From: Simmondsia chinensis | Lineage: Eukaryota > Streptophyta > Magnoliopsida > Caryophyllales > Simmondsiaceae | DNA: 64,000 nt | Assembly: GCA_018398585.1 (NCBI GenBank) | Contig: JAGTTD010000010.1 | Coordinates: forward strand, 17,358,005-17,422,004 | Direction of reading: 5' to 3' | Part shown: in pieces, positions 47,432 through 59,000 of the stretch | Layout: each line of letters opens with the position of its first letter | Position numbering within the stretch: position 1 is the stretch's first letter | The notes under the pieces: generated by a model | What the model saw: only the letters and a program-made list of their open reading frames with translations | Database searches by the model: none | Told to the model about the DNA's origin: nothing | Position numbers and translations under genes: made by a program

Positions 47432-48165
47432 GGCATTCTACGGGGCATATGTTGGAGGACGTTTTGAGTTTTCTTGTTAATTTATTTTATGATATTTTTA
47501 GATATTAGATATTCGTACTAATTTTAATTTTTTATTTGGTATTTGGCATTTTTCATATTAGATACTTTATACATTTTTGTTGTTTTTTCTTTGGAACACA
47601 TGTTTGATTATCTTTATTAAGAAAATTCCGCTTTGAGATTTTTGTTTTTTTGAACTGTTTCTATTATTCACTGTACTTTGTCATTCAATGTTGAAAGTCT
47701 CATATGCAAGCTTCAATAAGTGAGTAAAAAAAGATGGGTATATCGATGAGCTTCTAAATAAGGCAATGATATTTCTAAATAGGAAAAAATTTAGGTTAAA
47801 ATCAATAAAAAAAACTTAAATTTCTTTTCCAATAAGTGGTTACCGATTAATCGAACTGAATTAACCGAAACAGAAATTCCGGTTAACCGAATTTAAATGG
47901 GTGGTAATGGTTATTGAATTTGCACTAATTTTTAAAATGGTTACCGAACCGATAAGCTAAACGGTATGGTTAACTGATAATGAACACCCCTACCAAAAAC
48001 CTTTCAAAATGATGTCAGATGGCCGGATAGGGTCCTTTTTATTAATACGATAAAACCTCGGGGTCCTTTTTAATAATTTCAAAACGTCGGGGTCCTTTTT
48101 ATAATTACCAAAAAGGTCAAGGTAGTAATATGTAAATAACTCATTTTTTTATTTGGACCATTTTG

Positions 48166-48427
48166 GTTAACGGCTTAACTTATACATTAATTAAATTGAC
48201 GCAATTAGAAATACAAAAACTAAATTGGCTTAGTGAGGAAAGGATAAGAGAGTTTGATGTAAATAACATATACACATACAAACAATAAAGAATATAATAA
48301 TGTCCTAATAAGGGGCATAAATAATTAGGGAAGGGGTTAAACGATCCTTGAACCCCTCTCACTGAGGGCTAGGTAGCCTAATTGCTACAACAAACCCAAG
48401 AACTCTTGTTATTAGACAACAACAACA
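48166..48427. other. Intergenic, MITE fragment
   Basis: Contains AATTAAATTGACGCAATTAG and TTTGATGTAAATAAC text like the MITE end at 62121; no full element delimited. Confidence 0.4.
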
Positions 48428-48560
48428 ACAGTAGCAGCCCATTGCCTCAAGGGCTCCCGCAAAAGCGGGGTATGGGGAGGGTAGATGTACGTAGCCTTTC
48501 CCCTTCTGGGGGTTGTCCAGAAGGGAGGCTGTTTCCGAGGACCCTTAACCTGAAAAGCTT
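48428..48560 (-). mobile_element. SINE 3' part (5S-headed family)
   Basis: The minus strand shows GGTCCTCGGAAACAGCCTCC, CTACGTACATCTACCCTCCC and GGGAGCCCTTGAGGCAATGG, matching the tail half of the family. The 5S head is absent; no clear TSD. Confidence 0.7.
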
Positions 48561-48755
48561 ATCCGCTTATAACTCACGTTATTATGCCATGTAAAATAAT
48601 GGTTTAGACATGAAGTGCTCCCAATAGGATGAAGATTGGTATTTAAGAGTTTCACATGAGAGAGACAAGTATAACATTAACCCTATAGTGTATGCTCCTA
48701 GATATATTATACATAGTTATGTGCTTGATCTGCATGAGTCTAGCTATCTTAATGG

Positions 48756-49575
48756 TCTGGAAAGCACCGATACTCTTTTTTGGCCTAGAGTATCAGCGTT
48801 TGACACTTATTTGACACCGACATGCTTCCAACATGTTCTGATATGTGTCCGATAAGTGAAAAAAGTATCCGATACTTTTTTAAAATTTTGAATTTCCGAT
48901 ACGTTTTCAACATATTTCCGACATGCTTCCGATATGTGAAAAAAGTATGCGACTCATTTTTTTGAATTTTGGATTTCCAACATGTGTCTAACTGCTTTCA
49001 GTACATTTTGACACAATTTTTTGATGTTTTGACTTTAAAATATAATATTATAATATATTAATTTTTGTATATAATATAATAATATACATTTTAAATAGTT
49101 AAGTTATATTATATAAATTTTAATATGATTATATTTAAATTAAATTTAAAAATAAAATAATATTTTCAAATATTTTATATTTGTTTTGAAAAAAAATTAC
49201 TATTTTTGTACAATTTGAAAGAGAGAATGGTAAAAAAAGAAAATGGAAGCCTCTTTGAAGTCAAGAAGAGAGAGAGAGAGAAAGAGAGTGAGAGAGATGC
49301 GGCGTGGCTTGAACCTGGCTAAATTTTTTGTTAATTATATATGCTTCAATTTGCCTTATTTTAGTAAAGTTTTATTTTCGTACTAAGCTATTATAATTTT
49401 GTAAGGGCTTTTTAGGGTTTATAACCCATGTTTTTTCATCAAATAGATATATATCTAAAAGAATACATAATTGTTGAGTAACATGTCCCCAAGGTGTCGT
49501 ATCCTAGTTTTTCGAAAAATTACCCATATCGGTATCGTTTGTATCTCATATCCATGTCCGTATCCATGCTTTCTA
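48756..49575. mobile_element. TIR element, ~0.8 kb, non-autonomous
   Basis: CTGGAAAGCACCGATACTC at the left and, on the minus strand, CTAGAAAGCATGGATACGG at the right are imperfect inverted ends. The interior has repeated 'CCGATAC/CCGACATG' motifs near the left end. No matching TSD was found, so superfamily unassigned. No ORF of note. Confidence 0.55.
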
Positions 49576-50224
49576 GTGTTTGTTTGCTTTGTTTTTTTAG
49601 CTCACGTGTTACTGCATTTATTTGGTTGTACCGTTCTGACTCATGTTAAAACTAGAATCAACTTTTTTTACTTATTGTAAAATAATTTTTTTTAATATTT
49701 TATTTTTACTCATCTTAGATGCCACCTTAAATAGTATACCGTTTAATGATTTTAAGTTATATGTCGTTTTAAGGTGAATTTTGTGTCTCTTCGTTGAAGA
49801 ATGAGATTTTCGTGGAGGAAAATCAATTTTTTAAGAAATGGAACTTTGGCTAACTCCTGCAAATTACAACAGAGGGCAGTAAGTTTCTCAGCTAGAAATT
49901 TAGGGAAGTCTTATTGGTATTACAAGAAGAGAAGTACAAGGAGTATCAGAGCATGCATGAACACCTTACATAATCACTTACGGGACATTCAAACAACCGG
50001 GTACTAAGGGAGACACAGGGAAGAGGATAGAAAATGGTAAAAAAAAAGAGAGAGAGAATATTATATGGAGTGAGACGATTTTCTAAATGGTCTGATTAAC
50101 AAGAAAATAGAAACTTCTTCAAATAACGTAAGACTTTTTTAGACAAACTGACTTTATAATATGTCAACATTTATAGTCTATTTGCAGAATCAATTAAGAT
50201 GATATGATTTAATTTGTCAACATT
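49576..50224. other. Intergenic DNA
   Basis: AT-rich; short open frames (e.g. 49801-50007) have no recognisable product. Confidence 0.4.
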
Positions 50225-50241
50225 ATGAGAATTACATCAAT

Positions 50242-50482
50242 CACCTAAGAGGGTACCAACACCCAAGCACCGGATCCCATAAGAACTCCGAAGTTGAGCG
50301 TGCTTGAACGAGAGTAGTACCAAGATGGGTGACCTCCTCTGAAGTCCTAGTGTCGCACCCCTCAGGTTGGAGGTTCTCCGAAGCAGCTTCCCTTCGGGTA
50401 CCCTAAAAGGGAAAGGCTGCGTACATCCATCCTCCCAGACCCTGCTTAGGGGGGAGCCCTTGGAGCATTGGGAATGTTGCTC
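50242..50482 (+). mobile_element. 5S-headed SINE, full length, 17-bp TSD
   Basis: Perfect 17-bp TSD ATGAGAATTACATCAAT (50225-50241, 50483-50499). Bases 50251-50363 align along nearly the whole plant 5S rRNA: CACCGGATCCCATAAGAACT, AGCGTGCTTGAACGAGAGTA and GATGGGTGACCTCCT, ending GTGTCGCACCCCTC. The 5S internal promoter region is present. The 3' part has GGCTGCGTACATCC, CAGACCCTGCTTAG and GAGCCCTTGGAGCATTGGGA. The tail resembles the Au/Angio-type plant SINE tail; there is no poly-A. Confidence 0.92.
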
Positions 50483-50499
50483 ATGAGAATTACATCAAT

Positions 50500-50721
50500 T
50501 AACTCAAGGATTCTTGTTCTCAACGGTAGGGTGCATGCCTATTTTCATTTTACAGTAGATCCAGGAATGATCTTGTACCAACTCCAGTCATTAGCTGGAT
50601 CAATCAAGCGTCAATCTCGCATAAGAAGAGAGGATATGAAGGAAACTTAACAAATCTGATATGCTCTGATATCAATTTGTGCGAAAAATCTGGAACAAAC
50701 TGATATACTCTGATACCAATT
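50500..50721 (-). mobile_element. Copia internal stub with duplicated PBS
   Basis: On the minus strand, directly after the LTR end, AATTGGTATCAGAGTATATC is followed ~44 bp later by AATTGATATCAGAGCATATC: the initiator-Met PBS and a second copy. This is the same arrangement as at 36100-36183. No coding region remains. Confidence 0.7.
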
Positions 50722-51271
50722 TGTTAGGGAAATCTTGATACGGAAGCGGAAACTCTAATCACTTGCTTCGATTTAAATAATATGACTCACACAAACGAGA
50801 AGTAAATAAATATATGAGAAAGAAAGAACAAACAAGAACACACAATATTTACGTGGAAACCCCTCTACAATCGAGAGGGGAGAAAACCACGTGCGGAGAT
50901 GGAGATTTTTTATTGATACTGAAAGGAAGAATTACAACGACACTTCCTCTAAACGAGATCTATGAAAGAATTACAATCACTTTCTCTTAACTCTCGTAGC
51001 ACTCGAAATCTGAATTGGAGGAATTACAATATCACCTTTCTCTCTCAATGGCGGTGCCTCACACTTTAATTGGATCCCAAATGACTTAAACCCTACGCCC
51101 AAATTTATAGACCCGTGTCTGGGAGGTCCCGATCCATCGGAACCGGGCCAATTGAACGGCCCTCTTACAGCCCAAAAAATCCCAAAAAATTAACTTAAAT
51201 CACCCGATCGATCGGCGACCTCACGACAACCCCTAAACTTAAAACAAGTAATTTGAGACATAATCCTAACA
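50722..51271 (-). mobile_element. Copia LTR (550 bp) related to those at 33.6/35.5 kb
   Basis: Ends TGTTAGG...CCTAACA in both directions. Minus-strand landmarks shared with the 33.6-kb LTR: TGTTAGGATTATGTCTCAAAT at the start, CGATCGATCGG, AATTCTTCC-type and GAGATCT text, and the GAGAGGGGTTTCCACG end region. It is followed by a PBS and no gag, so it is a 5' LTR with a stub. Confidence 0.8.
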
Positions 51272-51720
51272 GAGAAAAAGAAGGAGGATGGAAGAAGGAA
51301 GAAGATAACAAACACCAGAGGGAGAGGAAACAGAAAAAGAGAAATGTAAAGGTAAATTCTAGTAATTTTCACTAATTGAGGTGCGTACATACAAATTGAG
51401 AGATCTTGGATTTTTATAGGCCTTACGAAGCAGAAAATAAGAATAAAAAGAACAAAATAAGTGGAAAACAAGCTTGTCGCTAACTAACGGCTAGTTTAAC
51501 GACTACTGGCCCTTAAAACATGTTTTCAAAATTTAGTTAATCATGTGATATTCCAATTTCAAAATTTGATGCCATTTCTTATCTTTTGATGTTAATGAAG
51601 TGAATTTTGGCATAATTTGCAGAAATCCAAGAGATTATTGGGTTTATTTTTTTAAATTCATGGTAAATCATTGCTGTAAGAGACTTTTGGTAGTCAAACA
51701 TCGTGAAACCTCCTATGTTC
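51272..51720. other. Intergenic DNA
   Basis: Purine-rich then mixed; nothing recognised. Confidence 0.4.
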
Positions 51721-52005
51721 TGTTAGGACCACCCAAAAACACTGAACCCAAACCAAAATAGCGAACGCAAATAAAGGGATTGGGAAAAAACAGAACACTG
51801 AAATTCACGTGGTTCGGCAAAATCTTATATCCATGGAGGGGCAGCAAAGACATGCACTATATAAAATGGGATATACAACAGTGTTCCAATCATACTCTAT
51901 CTCTCATTCTTTTCCTTCTTTTTGCTTTCCCCTACCATCAAAGGCCTCAATAATTTCAGCCATAAATATGACTGTTAGAAAAACCATCAGTCTTCTTACC
52001 TAACA
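51721..52005. mobile_element. Possible solo LTR (285 bp)
   Basis: Begins TGTTAGGACC and ends ACCTAACA, with flanks TGTTC (51716-51720) and TGTTG (52006-52010), a 4/5 match for a 5-bp TSD. It contains CACGTGGTTCGGC, common in plant copia LTRs. Orientation not certain. Confidence 0.5.
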
Positions 52006-52535
52006 TGTTGAGCCGTCAATGTTGCTTGGACCCTTTCTTTGTGGGTAAGCAGGGTTGGAGGACAGGGGAATTTAAAACTGTAACTTCATGTCTTAGAGCC
52101 TCAATAATGGTTTTTCACCATTATACCTAGGCCTCATGAGCATCATGGGTTGAAGCCACGGCTATGCATGTACTGAAACAATGACCATGTTCATGGAAAC
52201 ATCATCTTCATTGGCATCCACCAAACTTTATACTGCAAACAGTTTATAAGAATCTCTGCTGGAAAAAAAGATCAGTGTATTAAATTTTGCATATTACAGC
52301 ATATGATCCCCAAATCCAAAACATAATCTCCTCTGATCCAGTTGTTAAAGTCTTGCATTTCCTCTTATCTGAATCTATCAAAACAAGGTCCCATCAATTA
52401 ATAACATACTCTTTTATCCCACATACATGATTTTCTTAAATGTATAATCTACATCCCTTGTCCCAAAACAACAAAAGAAAGTCATTTCATTACATTCACA
52501 TCAACATACTTTACTGCGCCTAAGCCAAAGTTGGA
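52006..52535 (-). other. 3' flank of the GDPDL gene
   Basis: Downstream side of the minus-strand gene; probably contains its 3' UTR. No other gene seen. Confidence 0.45.
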
Positions 52536-55500
52536 TTATACCACAGCTGATAGAAAGACAAGCGCCAGAACTGCTGCGCTAAAAGGAAGAATCAAGCTAG
52601 CGACATCTGCGTGGCCACTAGAGCGGTGCATTTTACTGTCAGTTGAAGGTCCTGTCTGAGGTGATGTAGCTTCTGCGTTAGAGACCGAAGGGAGAGGCGG
52701 GTCCACCAGGTCGATAGTGTCAAGGGAAGGCGCAGGTGCTGTGGCGGGTGGCAGGGCTCCTTCTGGGACCAAGTTTAGCAGCTCGCCTGGGGGAATTAAG
52801 GTGATGGGGTAATCCACTTTCACTCTTGGATCTGAGCATGGGCTCTCTGGAGTTGAATGCCATGGCAAGTATGAGTTATCAGTCATTGCTAAAGTATAGT
52901 AAATAATGGTTAATATATAGTTAATTGTGGATCATTTCTTTCCCAAAGGAAAAAAAATGCCTTGTGGCATGTGCATCTTATCTTTAGTTTTAGGGAAGTA
53001 AATGAATCAAATGGGCTTGTTTGTGTTCATTTTGGAGGCTTGATAGCGCATCAGGCTGAGTTCAAATGGGCTTGATAAACTTAATGAGTCAAGTTCAAAC
53101 AAGCGAGTGCTTGACTAGTTAATGTCTGCGAATAGGCTCATCAGAGCTCACAAAGGACTTGCTAAGAAATCATTGAAAATAGTTTGAAATTTGTGAATGG
53201 CTTGTTAAAAACTCCTTTAGCTTGGTATTAGCTCAATAGTCGATCTATAATGCCATGGTAGTGAGCTCAATTTTATAGCAAGCTTAGTAGTCGGCGTGAT
53301 AGCGAGCTATATTTGATAGCAAGATTCGCTCGACAATGAACTCAACTCAGCACAATCGGACTAATGATCCAAGTCGATCTGAATATTGAGGACTGATATC
53401 TTATTAAATCGAGTTCGAATAAAAGGTTCAAAAACTCGATAAGGGCTTGGCTCAAACTCAAGCTTGAGCTGAGGCTTTTCAAGCTCAAGTTCAAACACAG
53501 GAATGAGTAGCTTAGTTCGGCTCCATTACACCCTCCTTGGTTTATACCGTCTCAAATTTGACACTCTTGTTACTTATTCGATCACTACTGCTTTTAACAC
53601 TATTGCTAGCGTAGTTTTTCAGGTGTGATACAAGTAGCCAATGCTAGTGGAACTTACTCATATATGCAGCTGCTGTAGCAGGGTACTCGGTGACCAAGGC
53701 GTCGACATTTGCCCCCTCAACCAAGGCTGTAATCTCAACGATGGGGTCAGAAAAGTAGTCGAATGCAAGGGTAGTGTACTCATTGTAGATAACAGAGACA
53801 TGTACTGAGATATTTGCCGCGTGCATCTCTTCCACAACATTGGTGAAGTTTGTCACAAAGAACGCGTTCGTTTTGATAACCGAAGGCTTCCTCAAGTCCA
53901 CTGCATCTGCATACTTCTTAACTTCATCCACTGATTTCTTGGGTGCATCACTTATAATGTCTTCTATGTAGAGCACCCTCTTGTAGTTGGGGAATTCCTT
54001 GAACTTCTCCAACACAGACGTGTCTTCTGACGAGATCATGATTTGTTGCATTGCCTGCTTGTCCAAAGTGGCATTGCTCAAGGCCTTGTTCACGGCGTCC
54101 TTCACATTGATTCCTTTCTTTGAAGCAAGGTAGGCCGCGTTCTGATTTCATTTTCAAGAAAATAACAGGAGAAAAAGGAATAGAATCAAACTTTGTAGAG
54201 ATTTAACAGGCTGCGTTTTCAACATAAGTTAAATCTTGAAAGAAATGGATTTACCCGGATGTTAAGCATGACTCCAGAGACTTTTTTGACCTTGGCGATT
54301 TCTAGAAACTCGGCAAGAGTGATTAATTTACCCTTGTCTTTGTTTGCTGGACTCCTTGGCAAACCACCTTGTGGGAGACTACTCACTAGTTGTGCTGCAA
54401 CATCCAAGTTTTTCCATAACATCAATCCCACTCCACAAAACTCACCATCAGGTTCCGTTTGATTCAATAAAAAATATTTTTCTTATGAAAAATTTGTCTT
54501 TATATTAAATTTTCAATCTTTAAAAATTTGTCTTTTTAGCTAATGAAAATAGTTTTATTTTTTTAATTTATATGAGGTTTACGCTTGGCCTAATTGAAGA
54601 TAAAGTGAAGCATATATGACGTGAAATCACAATAGAAAATGTTTTCCCCTCCGTGAAGGGAACTTTTTTCTCCTTTCATTTAGAAGAAGTCAATTTCCCC
54701 CCCAATAGAGGAAAACATTTTCAATTGTTGCTATCAAGTTATGTAAAAGAACAATAGAACTGAGACGAAAAATATTTTACGTCAAAACAAACAAAATCTA
54801 AACATAGGAGTTTTCAGGAACTAAACACAACCAAAAATAGACCTTACGCTTTAAGGTTTGGATCTCGCTCCACATGAGATCGAATGAGAAGATCCCATTC
54901 TTTTCTTGGATCTCAGGTATGCTGGAAGACCGGGACATGAACATAGTTAGGGCGTTGGTGCCACTGGTGAGATCAGCTTTGTCCAAGCAGAATGCCACTC
55001 CATCCTTTGATACTTGAACTGAGCAATCTATGATGTCTGCTCCATCAGCGACTGCCTTCTCGTATGCAAGGTCTGTGCAACCGGGGAAGTCCCCACTAGC
55101 ACCGTTGTGGGAGATGATCAGCGCTTTCGGTTTTACAGGCTTGCTAGCGTTCTTGTTATGGGCTAAGCATGCTACACATATATCAGGAGCAATTATAAGG
55201 TATATTATATGAAGGAGCATGTTGTTATATATATATATACATGTCATAATTCTTATAAGAGAATGAGAGGATTAAATCTTGACCATCCGTCACAATGTAC
55301 GGCCAAGATTAAACGATCTTAATGTAACATCCCCTTAAAAAAATAAAAAATACCCTTAATACCCTTCCCTCTCTCTCTCCCCCTTCTCCCTCCCACCCTC
55401 CCCCACCTCCCTCCTCTCTCTCCCCCCTGCCACCTACCACGGACCCTCCACCATCAGCTACCGGCTGCCGCCACCGACCGCTGCCTCCGCCTGCCCCTAG

Positions 55501-55992
55501 CCCCCAAATACAACCCCTCCCCCCTCTCCTCCTTTCCAACCCTACGCCCACCTCCCTCCAATCTTCCTTCACCTCCTCCCCCTCTCTCCCTCCTCCCCAG
55601 GCCGCCGTCTTTGACTGCCGACCGCCTCCAACCCCCAAATACAACACCCTCCCCCCTCCCTCTCCTCCCTCCACCCCTCCCCCACCTCCCTCCCCTCTTC
55701 TTGCTGCCGCCACCCACCGACCAGCCGCCGAAAGCCGACGGAGGGTTGGCGGGTGGTAGCAGTAGGGAGAGGGGTGGAGGGAGGTGGGGGTGTTGGGTGG
55801 GAGGAGAAAGAGGGGAAATGATGTTGTATTTGGGGGCTAGGGGCGGCCGGAGGCAGCAGTCAGTGGCGGCGCCCATTGGCTGGTGGTGGGGGATCGGCGA
55901 TAGGTGGTGGCTGCAAGGGAGGAGAGAGAAGGGAGGAAGGTGGAGGAGGAGTGGAGGCAGTGGCAGATCCAGAATTTGTGACCACTGGGGGC

Positions 55993-56027
<35 letters not shown>

Positions 56028-59000
56028 TATAGTAACAGGTAATGACAAATTCAGAAAATTCAATGAATGAGGGCAACTCACAATTTAAAAGTCATGCTCT
56101 AAAGATAATAAATAAATTATAATATGATACTAAATTTCACATAATTACGAAATTAATCAAAATCAAAGAATAGAAAAACTAAAAGTTAATTAATTATGTA
56201 AAATAATGCAAGTGAGACTAGAAATTAATAGTGGGTTATTTTTTTGGAACAATCTCGTAGTAGATGATGGAAGTTCATATTAGAATATTATTTATTGACA
56301 AAAAGAAAATGGAACCTAATTGCTCGAAAAGAGTAATATGGAAAAATAATATATTAAAATGAGATATGAAATATTTTTACATTTTCATTTGGGATGGGGT
56401 TTAGATAATGTATATATTCATGTGTTACTAATACTCACTAGAGGGAGTCGTTCCCATCCAACATTTTAATAATTTGGGATTCATAATTACTAAAAAATAA
56501 AAAAATTTATTACATAATTAATTAACTAAAATTAAATATATAATTATTGAAATAACTTTATAACAAAATATTAATTAAAAGTAGAGACATATACTAGCAT
56601 ATAAAAATATTAAATGATTATTATTTTTATCAGTTAATAAATTTAGCATAACTTTTATGAAGAGGAGAGGACCCGAAAAGAGTACTGCTATATAGCGCGA
56701 GAAAATAGGGCACGAAGGAGCACGACATGACATCATCATAATAAAGTGTAAATATTATATTTACCCTTAGTGATTAACTAAGGAAATGCAAGCTGAGTTG
56801 GGGAATAGGTGTGCCCAACACATGAGAGGGCGGGGCGTTTGAATCCCTTTCATGCCAGTTCTCTCATTATTTATAGCTTTTTTCACATAAAAATTGAAGA
56901 AAAAAAAATCTACTAAAGGGGACACAAAGGCTCGAACTCTAGACCTATGGAAGCAATCACTGGGGGCACGCGCTAAAAACCACTGGGCCACAAGGCAAGA
57001 TGTACAATTGGTTCTTCAAATAAACATATTCATATTTATCATTGACTGGGGGCACGTGCCCCCAGTGCCACAACGTTGGATCCGCCACTGAGTGGAGGGA
57101 GAAGGAGAAGAGAGGGGGAAGGATATTGTTGATATTTTTTTATTTTTTTAAGGGGGAGTCACATTAAAATCTTTTAATCTTGACCGTCTATTGTGACGAA
57201 CGGTCAAGATTTAATCGTCTCACACTCTCACTCTCTCACAAGAATCGTGCCTTATATATACACACACATACACATATGTATATACCGTGATGATATGTTA
57301 AATTGTTTTTTGGGTACCATGAGTTTATTATTTTTGAGATAGCGTATTATTTTATTTCGACTTGTTCTTTAGTTCACGCCATCTTGTTGCTTGCTCATTC
57401 GTGAGTAGCAACTGGTGTTAAGAGTATAAACTATTTTTGGGCCTTCACCCATTAGCTTAAGCTTTTCGGATAGATGGTTCTTTAACATGATATCAGAGCG
57501 AGGTTGACCACGAGGTCACGAGTTCAAATCTCTGCGGCCCCCACTTTCAATATTAAATTATTTAAGCACAAGGTATGAGATGGGCCTGTGCACTATCCAC
57601 GCTTCAAGCCCTATTGGCATTCGCGTGAAGGGACATGTTAGAGTATAAACTATTCTTGGGCTTTCACCCATTAGCTTAAGCTTTTGGGATAGATGGTTCT
57701 TTAACAACTGGCATGTTACTTTGAAAGCGCTCAACCATCTTGAGAAAATGTCGGTTACATGGAAATGGCAAGTATATGCCTCCTGCTATCATGTTTCTCA
57801 CTCATTCGTCAATAGCAGCTGACATATTTGTTTGAACGTGCTCAACCATCTTATATAGATTTTAGTTATATGCAGAAATGATAACTATACTCCCTCTACC
57901 ACTGAGAAAAACATGTCAATACAGCAAAAACGCAAGAAGGTAATTTTGGACGTAATCTAATTTTTTGCATTACTGTAACATATATCCTCTAACCATCTAC
58001 TTCAAAGTGTCAGTTTCTGCTATGATGCATCTTTTTTAACTTAATTGACCCAAACATATCAGCTACTGTGAATGGAGTAATGATGAATTTACCTAGAGAG
58101 AGCATGTCAAGTAGTATAGTGCATCTCAAAACATTATGAAAACTCAGGTACCAAGAAAATATCGCACCTAAACTAGGGATACCGATAAGAGATTTATAAA
58201 TATGTATCTTACCAATGGCTTCAGATGCAGTAGGAGGGAAGTCAGTGAGAAACCCATCCACAGAGAAGATGTCGTTATCAATATACTGCAAATACTCTGC
58301 AGATGGATCATAGCTGTAATTGTAAGCCCCGGGGATATCATTTGCAAACCCATATGCATAAATCTCCATGCCAGTTTTATGTGCATCATTCACAACTGTA
58401 GTAGCTGGCTGCAAGTACATGTCCTTAACTGGCCATATGTATTGCTTTGGCACAAGTACAGCGGAAGCAAACTCCTTGATCGCAGTAAGATTCGCAAGTA
58501 TGGCGCTGTAAGGCTGCTTCGTGGTGGGTTCTATTGCGTCAAGCTGTTGGAACTTGAACACGAGTTTTATGCTTCGTGGGGCCTTGGCTTTGATGCTCTT
58601 TAAGAAGCCGATCTCCGGTGAGGAAATGTAGTTGATGCCTTCAAATCTTAGTTCCTCAAAGCAGGATAATGCACTAACTCCATGTTGGTGGTAGAATGTG
58701 TCGTACTGCAGAAGCAAAAGAACTTTTCCTTTTATACTAGTAAGAAAAGAGCATCAGAGACATTTTGGACTGCTCTAACCCATCAGCCCTTGAAGTAAAA
58801 TCTAGGTCTGGTTTACGCTACGAAAGTAAGTGAGTCATAGAACCAACATTATGACCTTGCTTTGCAATCCAGGTGGCTGCCAAGTTAGCTTCTCTAAAGA
58901 AACGGTTGAACATGACTCCATCCGTTTGTTTGGCTCTCGTCCACGCACCTTTGTGCATTTAGGAGTTATATCAATTATCATAAGTGTTAAGAGTCTAAAA

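Larger units (their letters stand above)
43731..47992 (+). mobile_element. hAT transposon, near full length, transposase broken
   Basis: A perfect 8-bp TSD CCAAAAAC flanks it (43723-43730 and 47993-48000). Ends TAGAGGTTTTCATAAAAAACC and, on the minus strand, TAGGGGTGTTCATTATCAG are imperfect TIRs of the plant hAT type; AACCGAA-rich subterminal text follows at both ends. Contents: a tRNA-like segment (~43952-44010), an AT microsatellite, a tandem array (44130-45020) and a BED-finger transposase pseudogene (45212-47431). Confidence 0.9.
43457..48165. mobile_element. Foldback MITE split by the hAT element
   Basis: Left half 43457-43722 and right half 48001-48165 are inverted copies: GGTTTTATTGTATTAATAA and AATTATAAAAAGAACCTTGAC on the left appear reverse-complemented on the right (GGTCCTTTTTATAATTACC, ATTAATACGATAAAACCTCG). 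The hAT element and its TSD sit between them. The outer TSD was not identified, so family is uncertain. Confidence 0.65.
55270..57216. mobile_element. Foldback element with long TIRs and a C/G-rich core
   Basis: GATTAAATCTTGACC at 55270 and its inverse at 57202-57216 begin TIRs of about 110 bp, including CTTAAAAAAATAAAAAATA text; weaker similarity extends to 55249 and 57245. Without the nested hAT it is about 0.8 kb. The core is pyrimidine-rich on the plus strand at 55376-55735 and purine-rich at 55740-55960, with further internal inverted copies (CCCCTAGCCCCCAAATACAA at 55495 vs TTGTATTTGGGGGCTAGGGG at 55825). TSD not found. Open frames in the core on both strands are low-complexity and not considered genes. 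Confidence 0.72.
55172..58212 (-). other. GDPDL intron 4 (3.0 kb)
   Basis: Donor CCATTG|GTAAGA and acceptor GTGTAG|CATGC. It carries a foldback element (55270-57216), a hAT element inside that (55958-57090) and a TRIM (57416-57706). Subtracting these leaves an intron of about 0.8 kb. Confidence 0.85.

Noticed and set aside
50251..50363. 5S rRNA gene
   Set aside because: Near full-length similarity but fused to a SINE tail and flanked by 17-bp TSDs; no tandem 5S spacer.
55309..56042. Several long open frames on both strands (up to 180 codons), Gly- or Pro-rich
   Set aside because: Products of a C/G-rich low-complexity foldback core lying in a GDPDL intron; no domain and mirror-image frames on both strands.
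57416..57706. Cassandra-type TRIM
   Set aside because: Cassandra carries 5S sequence in its LTRs; these LTRs do not. The 5S-like copies elsewhere are SINEs.
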